From Fidelibacterota bacterium (GTDB lineage: Bacteria > Fidelibacterota > Marinisomatia > SCGC-AAA003-L08 > D37C17), in the NCBI GenBank assembly GCA_004124405.1, contig SCKP01000015.1:1-37605 (forward strand): a DNA stretch of 37,605 bases, read 5' to 3'. The position numbers were made by a program, and so were the translations under genes. Of this stretch, positions 1 to 8,125 are shown one piece after another; within the stretch, counting starts at the first letter, position 1; every line of letters begins with the position of its first letter. Below the pieces are notes generated by a model. That model saw only the letters and a list, made by a program, of their open reading frames with translations. It was not told the DNA's origin and searched no databases.

Positions 1-112
1 GTACAAACACAGTCCAGAAACAAAAATTTGGAAAACACAAATCTAAAGATATAGTCTCTTAAATGTAAATTAGGATGGCGATATGATGGCGTAGTATCTA
101 CTTCTTACCACT

Positions 113-141
113 AAAAAAGCCCCTGAATAAACAGAGGCTTT
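113..141 (-). terminator. Intrinsic terminator after tRNA-Asp
   Basis: Read on the minus strand, a 10-bp stem (AAAGCCTCTG with CAGGGGCTTT, one G-U pair) closes a 6-nt loop and is followed by a run of six T. It lies 7 nt beyond the 3' end of tRNA-Asp, so it most likely ends the DUF3098-tRNA transcript. Arms are at 132-141 and 116-125. Confidence 0.85.
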
Positions 142-147
142 AGGGTG

Positions 148-222
148 CGGGGTGGACGAGACTCGAACTCGCAACGTCCGGCGTGACAGGCCGGTGCTCT
201 AACCAAATTGAACTACCACCCC
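148..222 (-). tRNA. tRNA-Asp (GTC)
   Basis: A full cloverleaf reads on the minus strand. The acceptor arms GGGGTGG/CCACCCC are at 216-222 and 149-155, and the discriminator base is G. The D-arm carries GGTTAGAGC. The anticodon stem CCGGC/GCCGG encloses the loop CTGTCAC, giving anticodon GUC (Asp). The T-arm is GCGAG-TTCGAGT-CTCGT. The 3' CCA is not encoded (the following bases are CAC), so it must be added by the CCA-adding enzyme. The gene starts only 11 nt after the DUF3098 gene and is followed by an intrinsic terminator. Confidence 0.97.
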
Positions 223-233
223 AATTATAAAGA

Positions 234-467
234 TCATGCTTTGTTTTTTGGTTTTACTAAAATAGCAGCCGGAATAATTACACAGTACCCCAATATTAAA
301 ATGATGGGGGCCAGTTTCACTGATTGATAACTTTCAGTTTCGCCAGTAGCCATAATAATATAGCCTGCAATTATAATGAACAAACCGATTCCAAAAAGCT
401 GGTAATTAATTTTACCAAAAGACCAGGAATGAAATAATGTCTTATTATCTTGATTCCATTGTTTCAA
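234..467 (-). CDS. DUF3098 family small membrane protein
   Basis: A 77-residue protein with two hydrophobic helices (about residues 23-40 and 51-71) and a basic C-terminus (KPKNKA). The block FGKINYQLFGIGL, then GYIIMATG, then the second helix beginning KLAPIILILGY, is the pattern of DUF3098, a short two-TM family typical of Bacteroidota and relatives whose function is unknown. In that phylum its genes often lie near cell-division or undecaprenol genes, but no such neighbour is present here. The start is a TTG (465-467), the first start that includes the whole conserved block. It lies upstream of tRNA-Asp on the same strand and diverges from mltG across 112 nt. Confidence 0.8.
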   Translation of the reverse strand: MKQWNQDNKTLFHSWSFGKINYQLFGIGLFIIIAGYIIMATGETESYQSVKLAPIILILGYCVIIPAAILVKPKNKA

Positions 468-579
468 AGCGTATAAAATTAAAGTCTTGTAAAAAAACCA
501 AACAACAATTATTCACGGAAAAATAAAATATTTCTAATTAATTGGAAGTTTTGAATACAGACCAGTAATTTTTCCCTAT

Positions 580-1611
580 ATGGCTGATGCTAAATTTGAA
601 ATTGATTATAAAATTAAGGTAGGCGGGGGTATTACCCTGCTGATTGTAATTGGGGTATTATTGTTTTACTCCATTATACTTGGTTGGGAAATTGATTGTC
701 GAGAACCAAGCGACCTCATCTCCATCCCAAAAGGAGCATCGGCTCAGTCTGTTGCAGCTCTATTGAAGGAAAATTCCTGCCTTCAGAATGAATCTATTTT
801 TAAACTTGCACTCACACTCACCATGAAAAATAAGCGCATAATCCCTGGGCGCTATAATGTGAAAGGTATTTCATCCATTGGGCAATTGGTGAAAATGATT
901 ACTTCCCAATCTTCCGACCGAGTAAAAGTTACCCTCATTGAGGGCTGGGCTATGGAAAGGTATGCAGAAGAATTAAATAAGAAACTCAAAATAGATACCT
1001 ATGAATTTTTACGGCTGTGTAAAGATTTTAATTTTATTCACTCATTGGGAATTGATGCTCCCTCTTTAGAAGGTTTTTTAGCGCCGGACACCTATATTCT
1101 GTTAAGAACCTATACAGAGGAAAATATAATCCGGATATTGGTAAATCAATTCAATCATAATATGCAGCGGATAAAGGACTCATCTCCTTTGGTAAATCTC
1201 AATAAGCGTGAAATTACTACACTGGCATCGATTATACAGGGAGAAGCAATGTTTGTAGATGAGATGCCAACAATATCCTCTGTTTACAATAATCGCCTTA
1301 AAAAAGGGATGCTGCTCCAGGCAGACCCCACCATTCAATATATTCTTCCGGGAAAGCCACGGAGAATATACAATAAACATTTAAAGGTGGATAACCCCTA
1401 TAATACCTATAAATATAAGGGCTTGCCGCCGGGACCTATCAATAATCCGGGGTATTCTGCATTATATGCTGCAGCACATCCCAGCCAGACCTCCTATTTA
1501 TATTTTGTTGCGGATGGAGAAGGAAGACATATTTTCAGTAATTCCAATGAGGAGCATAATCAGGCAAAATTGATATTAAAACAAAATAGACGTAAAAAGA
1601 GGAAGCTTTGA
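580..1611 (+). CDS. mltG: Endolytic murein transglycosylase MltG (YceG family)
   Basis: A 343-residue, inner-membrane-anchored lytic transglycosylase that cuts nascent glycan strands and is thought to set their length during peptidoglycan synthesis. One TM helix spans about residues 16-35, followed by a LysM-like region (about 45-110) and the YceG catalytic domain. The catalytic glutamate is E222 in ASIIQGEA, aligned to the second Glu of the E. coli ASIVEKET motif. The downstream signature NNRLKKGMLLQADPTIQY and the GLPPGPINNPG loop are intact. The basic tail (RRKKRKL) is unremarkable. The ATG at 580 has no obvious Shine-Dalgarno motif. The stop overlaps the helicase start by 4 nt (TTGA), implying translational coupling. 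Confidence 0.95.
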   Translation: MADAKFEIDYKIKVGGGITLLIVIGVLLFYSIILGWEIDCREPSDLISIPKGASAQSVAALLKENSCLQNESIFKLALTLTMKNKRIIPGRYNVKGISSIGQLVKMITSQSSDRVKVTLIEGWAMERYAEELNKKLKIDTYEFLRLCKDFNFIHSLGIDAPSLEGFLAPDTYILLRTYTEENIIRILVNQFNHNMQRIKDSSPLVNLNKREITTLASIIQGEAMFVDEMPTISSVYNNRLKKGMLLQADPTIQYILPGKPRRIYNKHLKVDNPYNTYKYKGLPPGPINNPGYSALYAAAHPSQTSYLYFVADGEGRHIFSNSNEEHNQAKLILKQNRRKKRKL

Positions 1612-3776
1612 ATTTAGAAGAGTTAAATCCCCAACAGCGCAAAGCAGTAGAAATAACAGGCGGCCCCATCCTTATATTTGCTGGAGCCGGAAGTGGAAAG
1701 ACCCGCGTTCTCACCTATAAAATCGCCTATTTAGTCAAGGAAATTGGACTGCCGCCAGACAATATCCTGGCTGTAACCTTTACCAATAAAGCTGCAGATG
1801 AAATGAAACAAAGGGTACAGGAATTATTGAATATGGATGTTTCATCAATGAGTGTGGGTACCTTTCATTCCATTTCTGCTCGAATTTTACGAAGAGAAAT
1901 CCAACTATTGGGTTATAGCAATGATTTTGTAATCTATGATCAGGATGATAGCCGAGCATTGGTCAAAACTGTCATAAAAGATCTTAATTTGGATGAAAAG
2001 TCATTCGTACCTAAGGCGATGCAGGCCCATATTAGTAAGGCAAAGAATCAAATGATTTCCCCGGAAATATTTGCAAACACGGTGGAAGGGTTTTTAGATG
2101 AAAAAACCAGCGAAATATATTCACAATATCAAAAAGCCCTAAAAACAAATAATGCACTGGACTTTGATGATTTATTGCTGAAACCAATAGAATTATTTAA
2201 TGAGTATCCCGGGCGGTTAGAATATTACCAGAATAAATATCAGTATGTTTTGGTAGACGAATATCAAGATACCAATAAACCTCAATTTGAGTTTATTCAT
2301 GCACTTTCAAGAGAGCATCGAGATGTGTGTGTTGTGGGGGATGATGACCAATCTATTTACAGTTGGAGGGGTGCGGATGTAAATAATATTCTCAATTTTT
2401 CAGATACATTTGGAGAAGCTCATATAATAAAATTGGAACAGAATTATCGTTCCACTAAAACCATTTTGGAATGTGCCTGGGCGGTGGTTTCTAAAAATAC
2501 TTCACGAGCCGAAAAGAAATTATGGACCGATAATCAGCAGGGAGAAAAACTGTCTTTAATTGAATGTCGCGATGAGCGGGATGAAAGCTGGAAAATTCTT
2601 AAAATTATCAGGGATGAAACGGTTCACGGCAGCTTTGGATTTGACGATTTGGTAATTCTGTATCGAACCAATGCCCAAAGTCGGGCGGTGGAAGATGTGC
2701 TTCGCAGGGAAGGGGTTCCTTATGAAATTATAGGCGGGATAAAATTCTATGCCCGGAAAGAGGTGAAGGATGTTTTAGCATATCTGCGGTTAATTGTAAA
2801 TCCAACTGACGGAGTCAGTTTTGATAGAATTGTAAACTTTCCTGTTCGGGGTATTGGCAAGACAACCATTGAAAAAATACATACCCACGCAAAGGAGAAC
2901 GATTTATCCTACCTTCAGGTATTGGAAGAATTGGGGAAATTATCCATTGGGGCAAAGCAAAAGAAATCACTCCATGAATTTAATCGGTTGATCCATAAAT
3001 TTAGAAATTCATATAAAGAGCAGAATGCTGCAAACATAACCCGGGATTTACTTTTGGACATTGACCTGCAGAATTATTATGAAAATCAGAATACACAGGA
3101 AGCATTAGAGCGATGGGGAAATGTGGAAGAGTTGTTAAATAGTATTACTGATTTTCAGGATAACCGTGATGAAAGTGGTCTCCGGGAATTTCTTGAAGAA
3201 GTTTCATTACTCACAGATATTGACAGGTGGAATGCGTCAGATAAAGCGGTAACCCTTATGACTATTCACAGCGCCAAAGGGCTGGAGTTTCCTGTAGTGA
3301 TGATTATAGGGCTGGAGGAAGGCCTATTTCCATTAGGACCCCAATCATATGAATTGGAGGAATTGGAAGAGGAGCGCAGGCTCTTTTATGTAGCAGTGAC
3401 CCGTGCCAAGAAAAAAGTGTATCTAAGTTATGCCAATGCCCGCAGAAGATTTGGGGGTGCGCCCATGCCGGCTGTTCAATCTCGTTTTATTAGTGAGCTT
3501 CCTGAAAACCTGGTTGAAGTAAATGGAGGACAGCAACAAGCAGCATATTCAAAAAGTTTTACACCGAAACCGTCTTTTCAATCTGCATCTTCAAGCTCAT
3601 CTAAGCTACAAATAGGGGATCATGTTGCCCATAAACTATTTGGGAATGGAAAAATTTTGGATGTTGAAGGAGAAGGAGAATCCGCAAAACTTACCATCAT
3701 TTTCTCTGGAAATGTGCGCAAAAAACTCATCGCCAAATACGCTAATTTGTCTCACCTGAAAACAGCTTCTTTTTAA
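1608..3776 (+). CDS. pcrA: Superfamily 1 DNA helicase, PcrA/UvrD
   Basis: A 722-residue 3'-5' SF1A helicase for repair, replication restart and displacement of stalled RNA polymerase. Motifs appear in order: Q motif LNPQQRKAVE (residues 6-15), Walker A AGAGSGKT (25-32), Ia TFTNKAADEM, Walker B VDEYQDTN, motif III GDDDQSIYSWRGA, motif IV LEQNYRST, motif V TIHSAKGLEF and motif VI VAVTRAKK. The C-terminus (about 670-720) has the Tudor-like PcrA/UvrD tail (IGDHVAHKLFGNGKI) that in Bacillus and E. coli contacts RNA polymerase. The start is TTG at 1608, inside the mltG stop (TTGA), with AGAGGA 5 nt upstream as ribosome site. Length is normal for PcrA. PcrA and UvrD cannot be separated here. Confidence 0.96.
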   Translation: MNLEELNPQQRKAVEITGGPILIFAGAGSGKTRVLTYKIAYLVKEIGLPPDNILAVTFTNKAADEMKQRVQELLNMDVSSMSVGTFHSISARILRREIQLLGYSNDFVIYDQDDSRALVKTVIKDLNLDEKSFVPKAMQAHISKAKNQMISPEIFANTVEGFLDEKTSEIYSQYQKALKTNNALDFDDLLLKPIELFNEYPGRLEYYQNKYQYVLVDEYQDTNKPQFEFIHALSREHRDVCVVGDDDQSIYSWRGADVNNILNFSDTFGEAHIIKLEQNYRSTKTILECAWAVVSKNTSRAEKKLWTDNQQGEKLSLIECRDERDESWKILKIIRDETVHGSFGFDDLVILYRTNAQSRAVEDVLRREGVPYEIIGGIKFYARKEVKDVLAYLRLIVNPTDGVSFDRIVNFPVRGIGKTTIEKIHTHAKENDLSYLQVLEELGKLSIGAKQKKSLHEFNRLIHKFRNSYKEQNAANITRDLLLDIDLQNYYENQNTQEALERWGNVEELLNSITDFQDNRDESGLREFLEEVSLLTDIDRWNASDKAVTLMTIHSAKGLEFPVVMIIGLEEGLFPLGPQSYELEELEEERRLFYVAVTRAKKKVYLSYANARRRFGGAPMPAVQSRFISELPENLVEVNGGQQQAAYSKSFTPKPSFQSASSSSSKLQIGDHVAHKLFGNGKILDVEGEGESAKLTIIFSGNVRKKLIAKYANLSHLKTASF

Positions 3777-3781
3777 AACGC

Positions 3782-3808
3782 CCACGAAAACCTCGAAATC
3801 CACGAAAG
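3782..3808. repeat. 9-nt tandem micro-repeat (3 units)
   Basis: Three near-identical nonamers CCACGAAAA, CCTCGAAAT and CCACGAAAG follow the helicase stop codon directly. The rest of the gap to 3982 (pyrimidine-rich, ATTCC/ACTCC-like words) shows no convincing gene. A minus-strand reading frame across it is low complexity (FRGFRGFRG). Confidence 0.6.
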
Positions 3809-3982
3809 GATTTAAATAGAGAGCACATTAAAACTCCTTTCATCCCACACTCCATTACTCCAATAATCCCTGCCATTGCTGTTTTATTTTCAAGGTTGTC
3901 GGGCAAGTATAATTCCAGCATTCCATTTCTATAATCTAATTCCATTATAATTTTATTGGTAGAAGGGCAGTGGATAGTTGTA

Positions 3983-4015
3983 ATTTATAATTGAGAATGA
4001 TACTCAATTATAAAT
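3983..4015. promoter_or_regulatory. Fur box / iron operator
   Basis: A perfect 13-bp inverted repeat (arms ATTTATAATTGAG and CTCAATTATAAAT, 7-nt centre AATGATA). The core TGAGAATGATACTCA at 3992-4006 matches the Fur 7-1-7 consensus TGATAATNATTATCA at 12 of the 14 specified positions. It ends 11 nt before the fur start codon, so iron-loaded Fur should repress its own gene and the feo genes behind it. Confidence 0.85.
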
Positions 4016-4026
4016 AGGATGATGTC

Positions 4027-4458
4027 ATGACAAATGAAAAACTACTGAGTGATTTTAAAGATGTGCTGAAAAAGGAGGGATTGAAAGTAACTCCTCAAAG
4101 AATTGCTGTTTTAGAAGAGATTATTAAGGATAAAGGGCATCGTGAGAGTGAAGATATTTATATGGCAATTAAAAGCCGTAAAACCCATGTGTCCCGGGCA
4201 ACGGTCTACCGCACCTTAGATATTTTAGTTCAGAAAGGATTTGCAAGAAAGTTAAACCTGGGGGATGGCAGGGCTAGGTATGAAACCAAAATAGACAGTC
4301 CCCATCATGATCATATAATTTGCAATGAATGTGGTAAAATAATCGAATTTGTTAATGATGAAATTGAAAAGATGCAGGAAGAAATCGCAAAACAACACCA
4401 TTTTAAACTGCAGCAGCATATTCATCAATTATTTGGGCTTTGTAAAGAATGTCAATAA
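4027..4458 (+). CDS. fur: Ferric uptake regulator, Fur family
   Basis: A 143-residue DNA-binding metalloregulator that represses iron-uptake genes when loaded with Fe(II). The winged helix (about 1-85) contains LKVTPQRIAVLEEI and the recognition-helix region SRATVYRTLDILVQKG. The dimerisation/metal domain has SPHHDHIICNECGKIIEF and a second Cys pair near the C-terminus (CKECQ), giving the structural Zn(Cys)4 site, and the regulatory histidines HHDH are present. Location behind a Fur box and in front of feoAB supports Fur over PerR or Zur, although residues alone would not fully separate them. Its last 10 nt overlap feoA. Confidence 0.92.
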   Translation: MTNEKLLSDFKDVLKKEGLKVTPQRIAVLEEIIKDKGHRESEDIYMAIKSRKTHVSRATVYRTLDILVQKGFARKLNLGDGRARYETKIDSPHHDHIICNECGKIIEFVNDEIEKMQEEIAKQHHFKLQQHIHQLFGLCKECQ

Positions 4459-4676
4459 AACAATTACATCATCTTCTTCCGGGCGAATCGGCAAAGATAA
4501 TATCCTTCCATACAGATTTGACCCTGCAATCCCGTTTGGTTGAAATGGGGATTCTACCAGGTGTAGAAATTCGTCTAATGAAAAAAGGACCTTTTAAGGG
4601 TCCTATAGAAATTAAAGTTCGTGGGTATGAGGTAGCTCTCCGATATAAAGATGCCATGCACATTAATGTTTCTTAA
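4449..4676 (+). CDS. feoA: Ferrous iron transport protein A
   Basis: A 75-residue SH3-like cytosolic protein that works with FeoB in Fe(II) uptake. It shows the typical LHHLLPGESAKIISF opening, LQSRLVEMGILPGVEIRL in the centre and IEIKVRGYEVALRYKDAMHI at the end, matching the FeoA fold along its whole length. The ATG at 4449 lies inside the last codons of fur (10-nt overlap), and feoB begins 18 nt after its stop. Both point to co-expression from the Fur-controlled promoter. Confidence 0.95.
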   Translation: MSIKQLHHLLPGESAKIISFHTDLTLQSRLVEMGILPGVEIRLMKKGPFKGPIEIKVRGYEVALRYKDAMHINVS

Positions 4677-4694
4677 TAGAACAGGACTATTTTA

Positions 4695-6827
4695 ATGGAT
4701 AACAATATGCCGCTTATTGCCTTAATGGGAAATCCCAATACGGGCAAGACTGCTATTTTCAACTTGCTAACCGGCATGAATCAGAAAGTCTCAAATTATC
4801 CTGGAATTACCGTAGAGCAAAGAAGGGGGAATGCTCAACTTAAGGAAAATTGCGCAGTGCAAATAATGGATATGCCCGGAACCTATAGTTTAACCCCTGA
4901 ATCCCTGGATGAAAAAATTGTTGCCCAGCAAACGCTTAAATGGCTAAATGGTATTGACAGAACGGCTGCAATCATCTCAGTTGTAGATGCAGGCAATTTA
5001 AGTAGAAATTTATATCTTACATCTCAAGTGATGGACTTGGGTATCCCCGTCATCATTGCTCTGAATATGATGGATAGGGTGATGCAGAAAAATCAGAATA
5101 TCGATGGAATTAAATTGCAAAAAATGCTGGGTGTTCAAGCAGTAGTTCCTATGTCTGCACGTGAGAAATGGGGCATTGAAGAATTACAAACAGAGTTGTT
5201 AAATGTAATAAAATTGGAAAACTCTGAGATATCTTCTCACCTGCAGATAAAAATTCCAAAAGAAATTGAAAAAATAATTAACCCTATTTCGGAATTCTTA
5301 ATTGATAAAAACAACTATGATAATTATATAACCAATATACAGGCGCTTAGAATAATTACCCGTAAATCCGCTTTGGAGTTGTACAGTGAATGTGAAAATC
5401 TAAACGGCGCAGAAATTAAGTCACTCACATTATTACGAGATAATGTTGCCTTTGAAATTGATGAGCTGGGTATGAATCATCGTATTCTTGAAGCTACATT
5501 ACGCTTTGATATGCTGGATCGGGCTTTAAATGATCAAAACCTCATTATTCAAAATGAAATTAAGCAGATATCTCGTAGCGAAAGGGTAGATAAAATTCTA
5601 ACACATAAATGGGTAGGACCACTGATTTTTATTGCACTCCTATATGGTATTTTTCAGTCCATTTTCACCTGGGCAACTATCCCTATGCAGTATATAGATA
5701 GTGGAGTGGGTTATTTGGGTAATTACTGTGTTCAAATATTTTCACCGGGAATACTGCGGGATTTACTGGTGGAGGGAATTATATCCGGGGTTGGGGCAAT
5801 ATTAATATTTCTACCACAGATTTTAATTCTCATGTTTTTCATGACAATTTTAGAAGATACGGGCTATATGGCTAGAGTGGCATTCATGATGGATAAACTC
5901 ATGAACAAAATTGGTCTTCATGGTAAATCAGTTCTACCTCTCATGAGTGGATATGCCTGTGCAATTCCCGGTATCATGGCTACCCGAACCATTGACAGCT
6001 GGAAGGAGCGCTTGATCACCATCATAGTATTGCCCCTTATCAGCTGCTCTGCCAGATTACCGGTTTATACCCTCATGATTGGAGCCTTCATTCCCAATAA
6101 ACCCATATTAGGATTTCTCAATCTCCAGGGTTTAACCATGGTGCTCATGTATTTTCTAGGCACGGTTACTGCCATGGTTATTGCAGCAATTATAAGCCGC
6201 TTTATTGAAGAGAAGGGGAAGAGCTCCTTTGTAATGGAAATGCCGCCCTATCGTATGCCTTTAGCCGTTTCACTTTTTCGGCAGGTATATACCAGAGGTA
6301 AATTATTTGTAATAAATGCAGGAAAAATTATTATGGCAATATCCATAGTCTTGTGGTTTTTAGCATCCTTCCCTAAGCCGGAATCTGATGAAGTTACCTT
6401 TTCGATCCAAAATAGCTATGCGGGAAAAATTGGTCATGCCATTGAGCCGTTAATTGCTCCACTCGGATTTGACTGGAAAATAGGAGTGGGTCTTATAACA
6501 TCCTTCGCAGCTAGGGAAGTTATGGTAAGTACCCTGGCAACCTTATATAATGTAGAGGATGAGGGGGATGATTTTGTAGGCATTACAGAGGCTTTGAAAA
6601 ATGAAGTTAATCCATTAACCGGTTTACCAAGGTATACCCCATTGGTAGCCCTGTCCATCATGGTTTTTTATGTCTATGCAGCGCAGTGTATGGCAACTTT
6701 TGCCATTGTTAAAAATGAAACCAATAGCTGGAAATGGCCCCTCATAATGATCGTCTATATGACGGGACTTGCCTATATAGGTTCACTGCTGGTGTATCAA
6801 GGTGGTCAGTTTCTGGGATTTGTGTAA
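4695..6827 (+). CDS. feoB: Ferrous iron transporter FeoB
   Basis: A 710-residue inner-membrane Fe(II) permease with an N-terminal G-protein domain. G1 GNPNTGKT is at residues 12-19, G2 is the GITVEQ loop, G3 DMPG at 59-62 and G4 NMMD at 124-127. A helical GDI-like linker runs to about 290. The membrane part contains two gate (nucleoside-recognition-like) repeats, with conserved GYMARVAFMMDKLM, GYACAIPGIMATR, SCSARLPVYTLM and the second-repeat TSFAAREVMVSTLATLY. Length is in the usual FeoB range. It is third in the fur-feoA-feoB operon, and its stop shares one base with the following FeoB-associated peptide (TAATG). Confidence 0.97.
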   Translation: MDNNMPLIALMGNPNTGKTAIFNLLTGMNQKVSNYPGITVEQRRGNAQLKENCAVQIMDMPGTYSLTPESLDEKIVAQQTLKWLNGIDRTAAIISVVDAGNLSRNLYLTSQVMDLGIPVIIALNMMDRVMQKNQNIDGIKLQKMLGVQAVVPMSAREKWGIEELQTELLNVIKLENSEISSHLQIKIPKEIEKIINPISEFLIDKNNYDNYITNIQALRIITRKSALELYSECENLNGAEIKSLTLLRDNVAFEIDELGMNHRILEATLRFDMLDRALNDQNLIIQNEIKQISRSERVDKILTHKWVGPLIFIALLYGIFQSIFTWATIPMQYIDSGVGYLGNYCVQIFSPGILRDLLVEGIISGVGAILIFLPQILILMFFMTILEDTGYMARVAFMMDKLMNKIGLHGKSVLPLMSGYACAIPGIMATRTIDSWKERLITIIVLPLISCSARLPVYTLMIGAFIPNKPILGFLNLQGLTMVLMYFLGTVTAMVIAAIISRFIEEKGKSSFVMEMPPYRMPLAVSLFRQVYTRGKLFVINAGKIIMAISIVLWFLASFPKPESDEVTFSIQNSYAGKIGHAIEPLIAPLGFDWKIGVGLITSFAAREVMVSTLATLYNVEDEGDDFVGITEALKNEVNPLTGLPRYTPLVALSIMVFYVYAAQCMATFAIVKNETNSWKWPLIMIVYMTGLAYIGSLLVYQGGQFLGFV

Positions 6828-6985
6828 TGGATTTTCAGCTCATTACTGCCCTATTCTTAGGGTTTATTGCCCTATTCTATGTTGGGAAAAAATTCATTAA
6901 ACAGTTCACTCAAACTGAAAAAGACCCCAAATGTGATAATTGTCCGGTACCGGATAAAAAATTAAAAATGAAAAATGAAAAGTGA
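6827..6985 (+). CDS. FeoB-associated Cys-rich membrane peptide
   Basis: A 52-residue protein starting at the ATG fused to the feoB stop (TAATG). One TM helix (about residues 4-20) is followed by a charged stretch and a CDNCP motif, the layout of the FeoB-associated Cys-rich membrane protein family found beside feoB in many bacteria. Its role is not settled, with metal relay or FeoB assembly suggested. The last nine codons (KLKMKNEK and stop) lie inside an AAAAATG-type heptamer repeat, so the C-terminus may have been replaced or extended by repeat sequence. A longer reading from 6734 would lie inside feoB and is rejected. Confidence 0.75.
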   Translation: MDFQLITALFLGFIALFYVGKKFIKQFTQTEKDPKCDNCPVPDKKLKMKNEK

Positions 6986-6991
6986 AAAATT
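6957..6991. repeat. AAAAATG-type heptamer tandem repeat
   Basis: Five consecutive heptamers: AAAAATT, AAAAATG, AAAAATG, AAAAGTG and AAAAATT. They cross the stop codon of the FeoB-associated gene. The following gap (to 7105) holds more word-like low-complexity DNA (for example CCTAGAACCTAATACCCCTAAT) and no gene or hairpin that I can support. Confidence 0.6.
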
Positions 6992-7105
6992 AATCTACAC
7001 GAAAGCTATGGTTGAAAAGTTACTAATCCCCAGTACCTAGAACCTAATACCCCTAATTTCAACTTTCTATTTTCCAATTTCATATTTCAGTCCTAAACTT
7101 CTCCC

Positions 7106-8050
7106 ATGAAACTGACCCAAATCATTGAATTTAAATTAGGACGTTCTATTCAGGGGTTTTTCATCTGCAAAGAGAAACACCTGCGCTATACTCGTAATGG
7201 TGATCTGTATCTTGATTTAGTTTTATCTGATTCCACAGGGATTATTCAATCTAAAATGTGGGATTTAGTGGATGACTTTCAAGATCGATTCAATGGGGGA
7301 GACCCTGTTGCTGTGAAGGCAAAAGTAGGTGAATTTAATGATTCCCTTCAACTCACTATCACTCAAATTAATCTTGCTTCTTCTGAACAATATGGAAAAT
7401 ATGGATTTTCACCTGAATTACTCCTCAAATCAGTGGATGAACCACTTAATGAACTCTGGAATCGTCTCTCCAAATTATCTAAGTCCATAAAAAAACCTCT
7501 CCGTGAATTAGTTTCTGGCATCATTAATGAATATGCAGAAAAATTACGGACAATGCCAGCTTCTGTAAATCATCATCATCCTGTACGTGGTGGTTTTTTA
7601 AAACATTTGGTCACCACTGGAGAGATGGCTTCAGATATATTGCGGCATTATCCTTCTTTAAATCGTGATTTGGTTTTGACTGGAATTATTTTACACGATA
7701 TTGGCAAAGTGAAAAGCATCAATGGTGATCTTATACCCAGCCATACCGATGAAGGTAAATTGATTGGGCATATTGTATTGGGACGGGATATTGTAATGGA
7801 AAAAGCTAGAAAATTAGGAAATATTCCTCAAGAAATACTTATGAAACTGGAGCATATTATATTGTCTCACCAGGGGTCTCCAGAAAAGGGGTCCGTCACC
7901 TATCCTCAATTTCCAGAGGCTTTATTGGTTCATTATATTGATCAGTTGGATGGAAGAATTACTTTAATGCAGGATGCCATTGAAAAAGATCCAAACACAG
8001 ATTGGACGGGATATCAATCAATCTTTAAGTCTGAATTATATAAAAAATAA
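7106..8050 (+). CDS. YhaM-like 3'-5' exoribonuclease (OB fold + HD domain)
   Basis: A 314-residue cytosolic protein. An N-terminal OB-fold nucleic-acid-binding domain (about 15-90, with GDLYLDLVLSDSTGIIQSKMW) precedes an HD phosphohydrolase domain: NHHHPVRGGFLKHLVTT (about 155-171), catalytic HD pair H197-D198 in LHDIGKVK, then GHIVLGRDIV and a later LSHQG histidine. This arrangement and length match YhaM/CBF1, a 3'-5' exoribonuclease that trims RNA and can act on single-stranded DNA. No partner gene is adjacent (gaps of 120 and 75 nt). Nuclease activity is inferred from the family. Confidence 0.85.
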   Translation: MKLTQIIEFKLGRSIQGFFICKEKHLRYTRNGDLYLDLVLSDSTGIIQSKMWDLVDDFQDRFNGGDPVAVKAKVGEFNDSLQLTITQINLASSEQYGKYGFSPELLLKSVDEPLNELWNRLSKLSKSIKKPLRELVSGIINEYAEKLRTMPASVNHHHPVRGGFLKHLVTTGEMASDILRHYPSLNRDLVLTGIILHDIGKVKSINGDLIPSHTDEGKLIGHIVLGRDIVMEKARKLGNIPQEILMKLEHIILSHQGSPEKGSVTYPQFPEALLVHYIDQLDGRITLMQDAIEKDPNTDWTGYQSIFKSELYKK

Positions 8051-8125
8051 GAAAAGAAAAATTATTGCAATGAGAGAAACGATTAATAATAGTAAATTTA
8101 ATAAATAAAAATTAGAGAAATAAAC

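Noticed and set aside
580-1611. MltG catalytic site loss, because the first Glu of EKE is Gln
   Set aside because: The conserved glutamate corresponds to E222 in ASIIQGEA. Q-x-E is a common family variant, so the enzyme is expected to be active.
3742-3945. Minus-strand 67-residue reading frame overlapping the helicase end
   Set aside because: Low-complexity translation (FRGFRGFRG) produced by the nonamer repeat, overlapping a well-supported gene. No family match.
6734-6826. Longer N-terminus for the FeoB-associated peptide
   Set aside because: The extension lies wholly inside feoB in another frame and lacks a TM or family pattern. The ATG at 6827 fits the family length.
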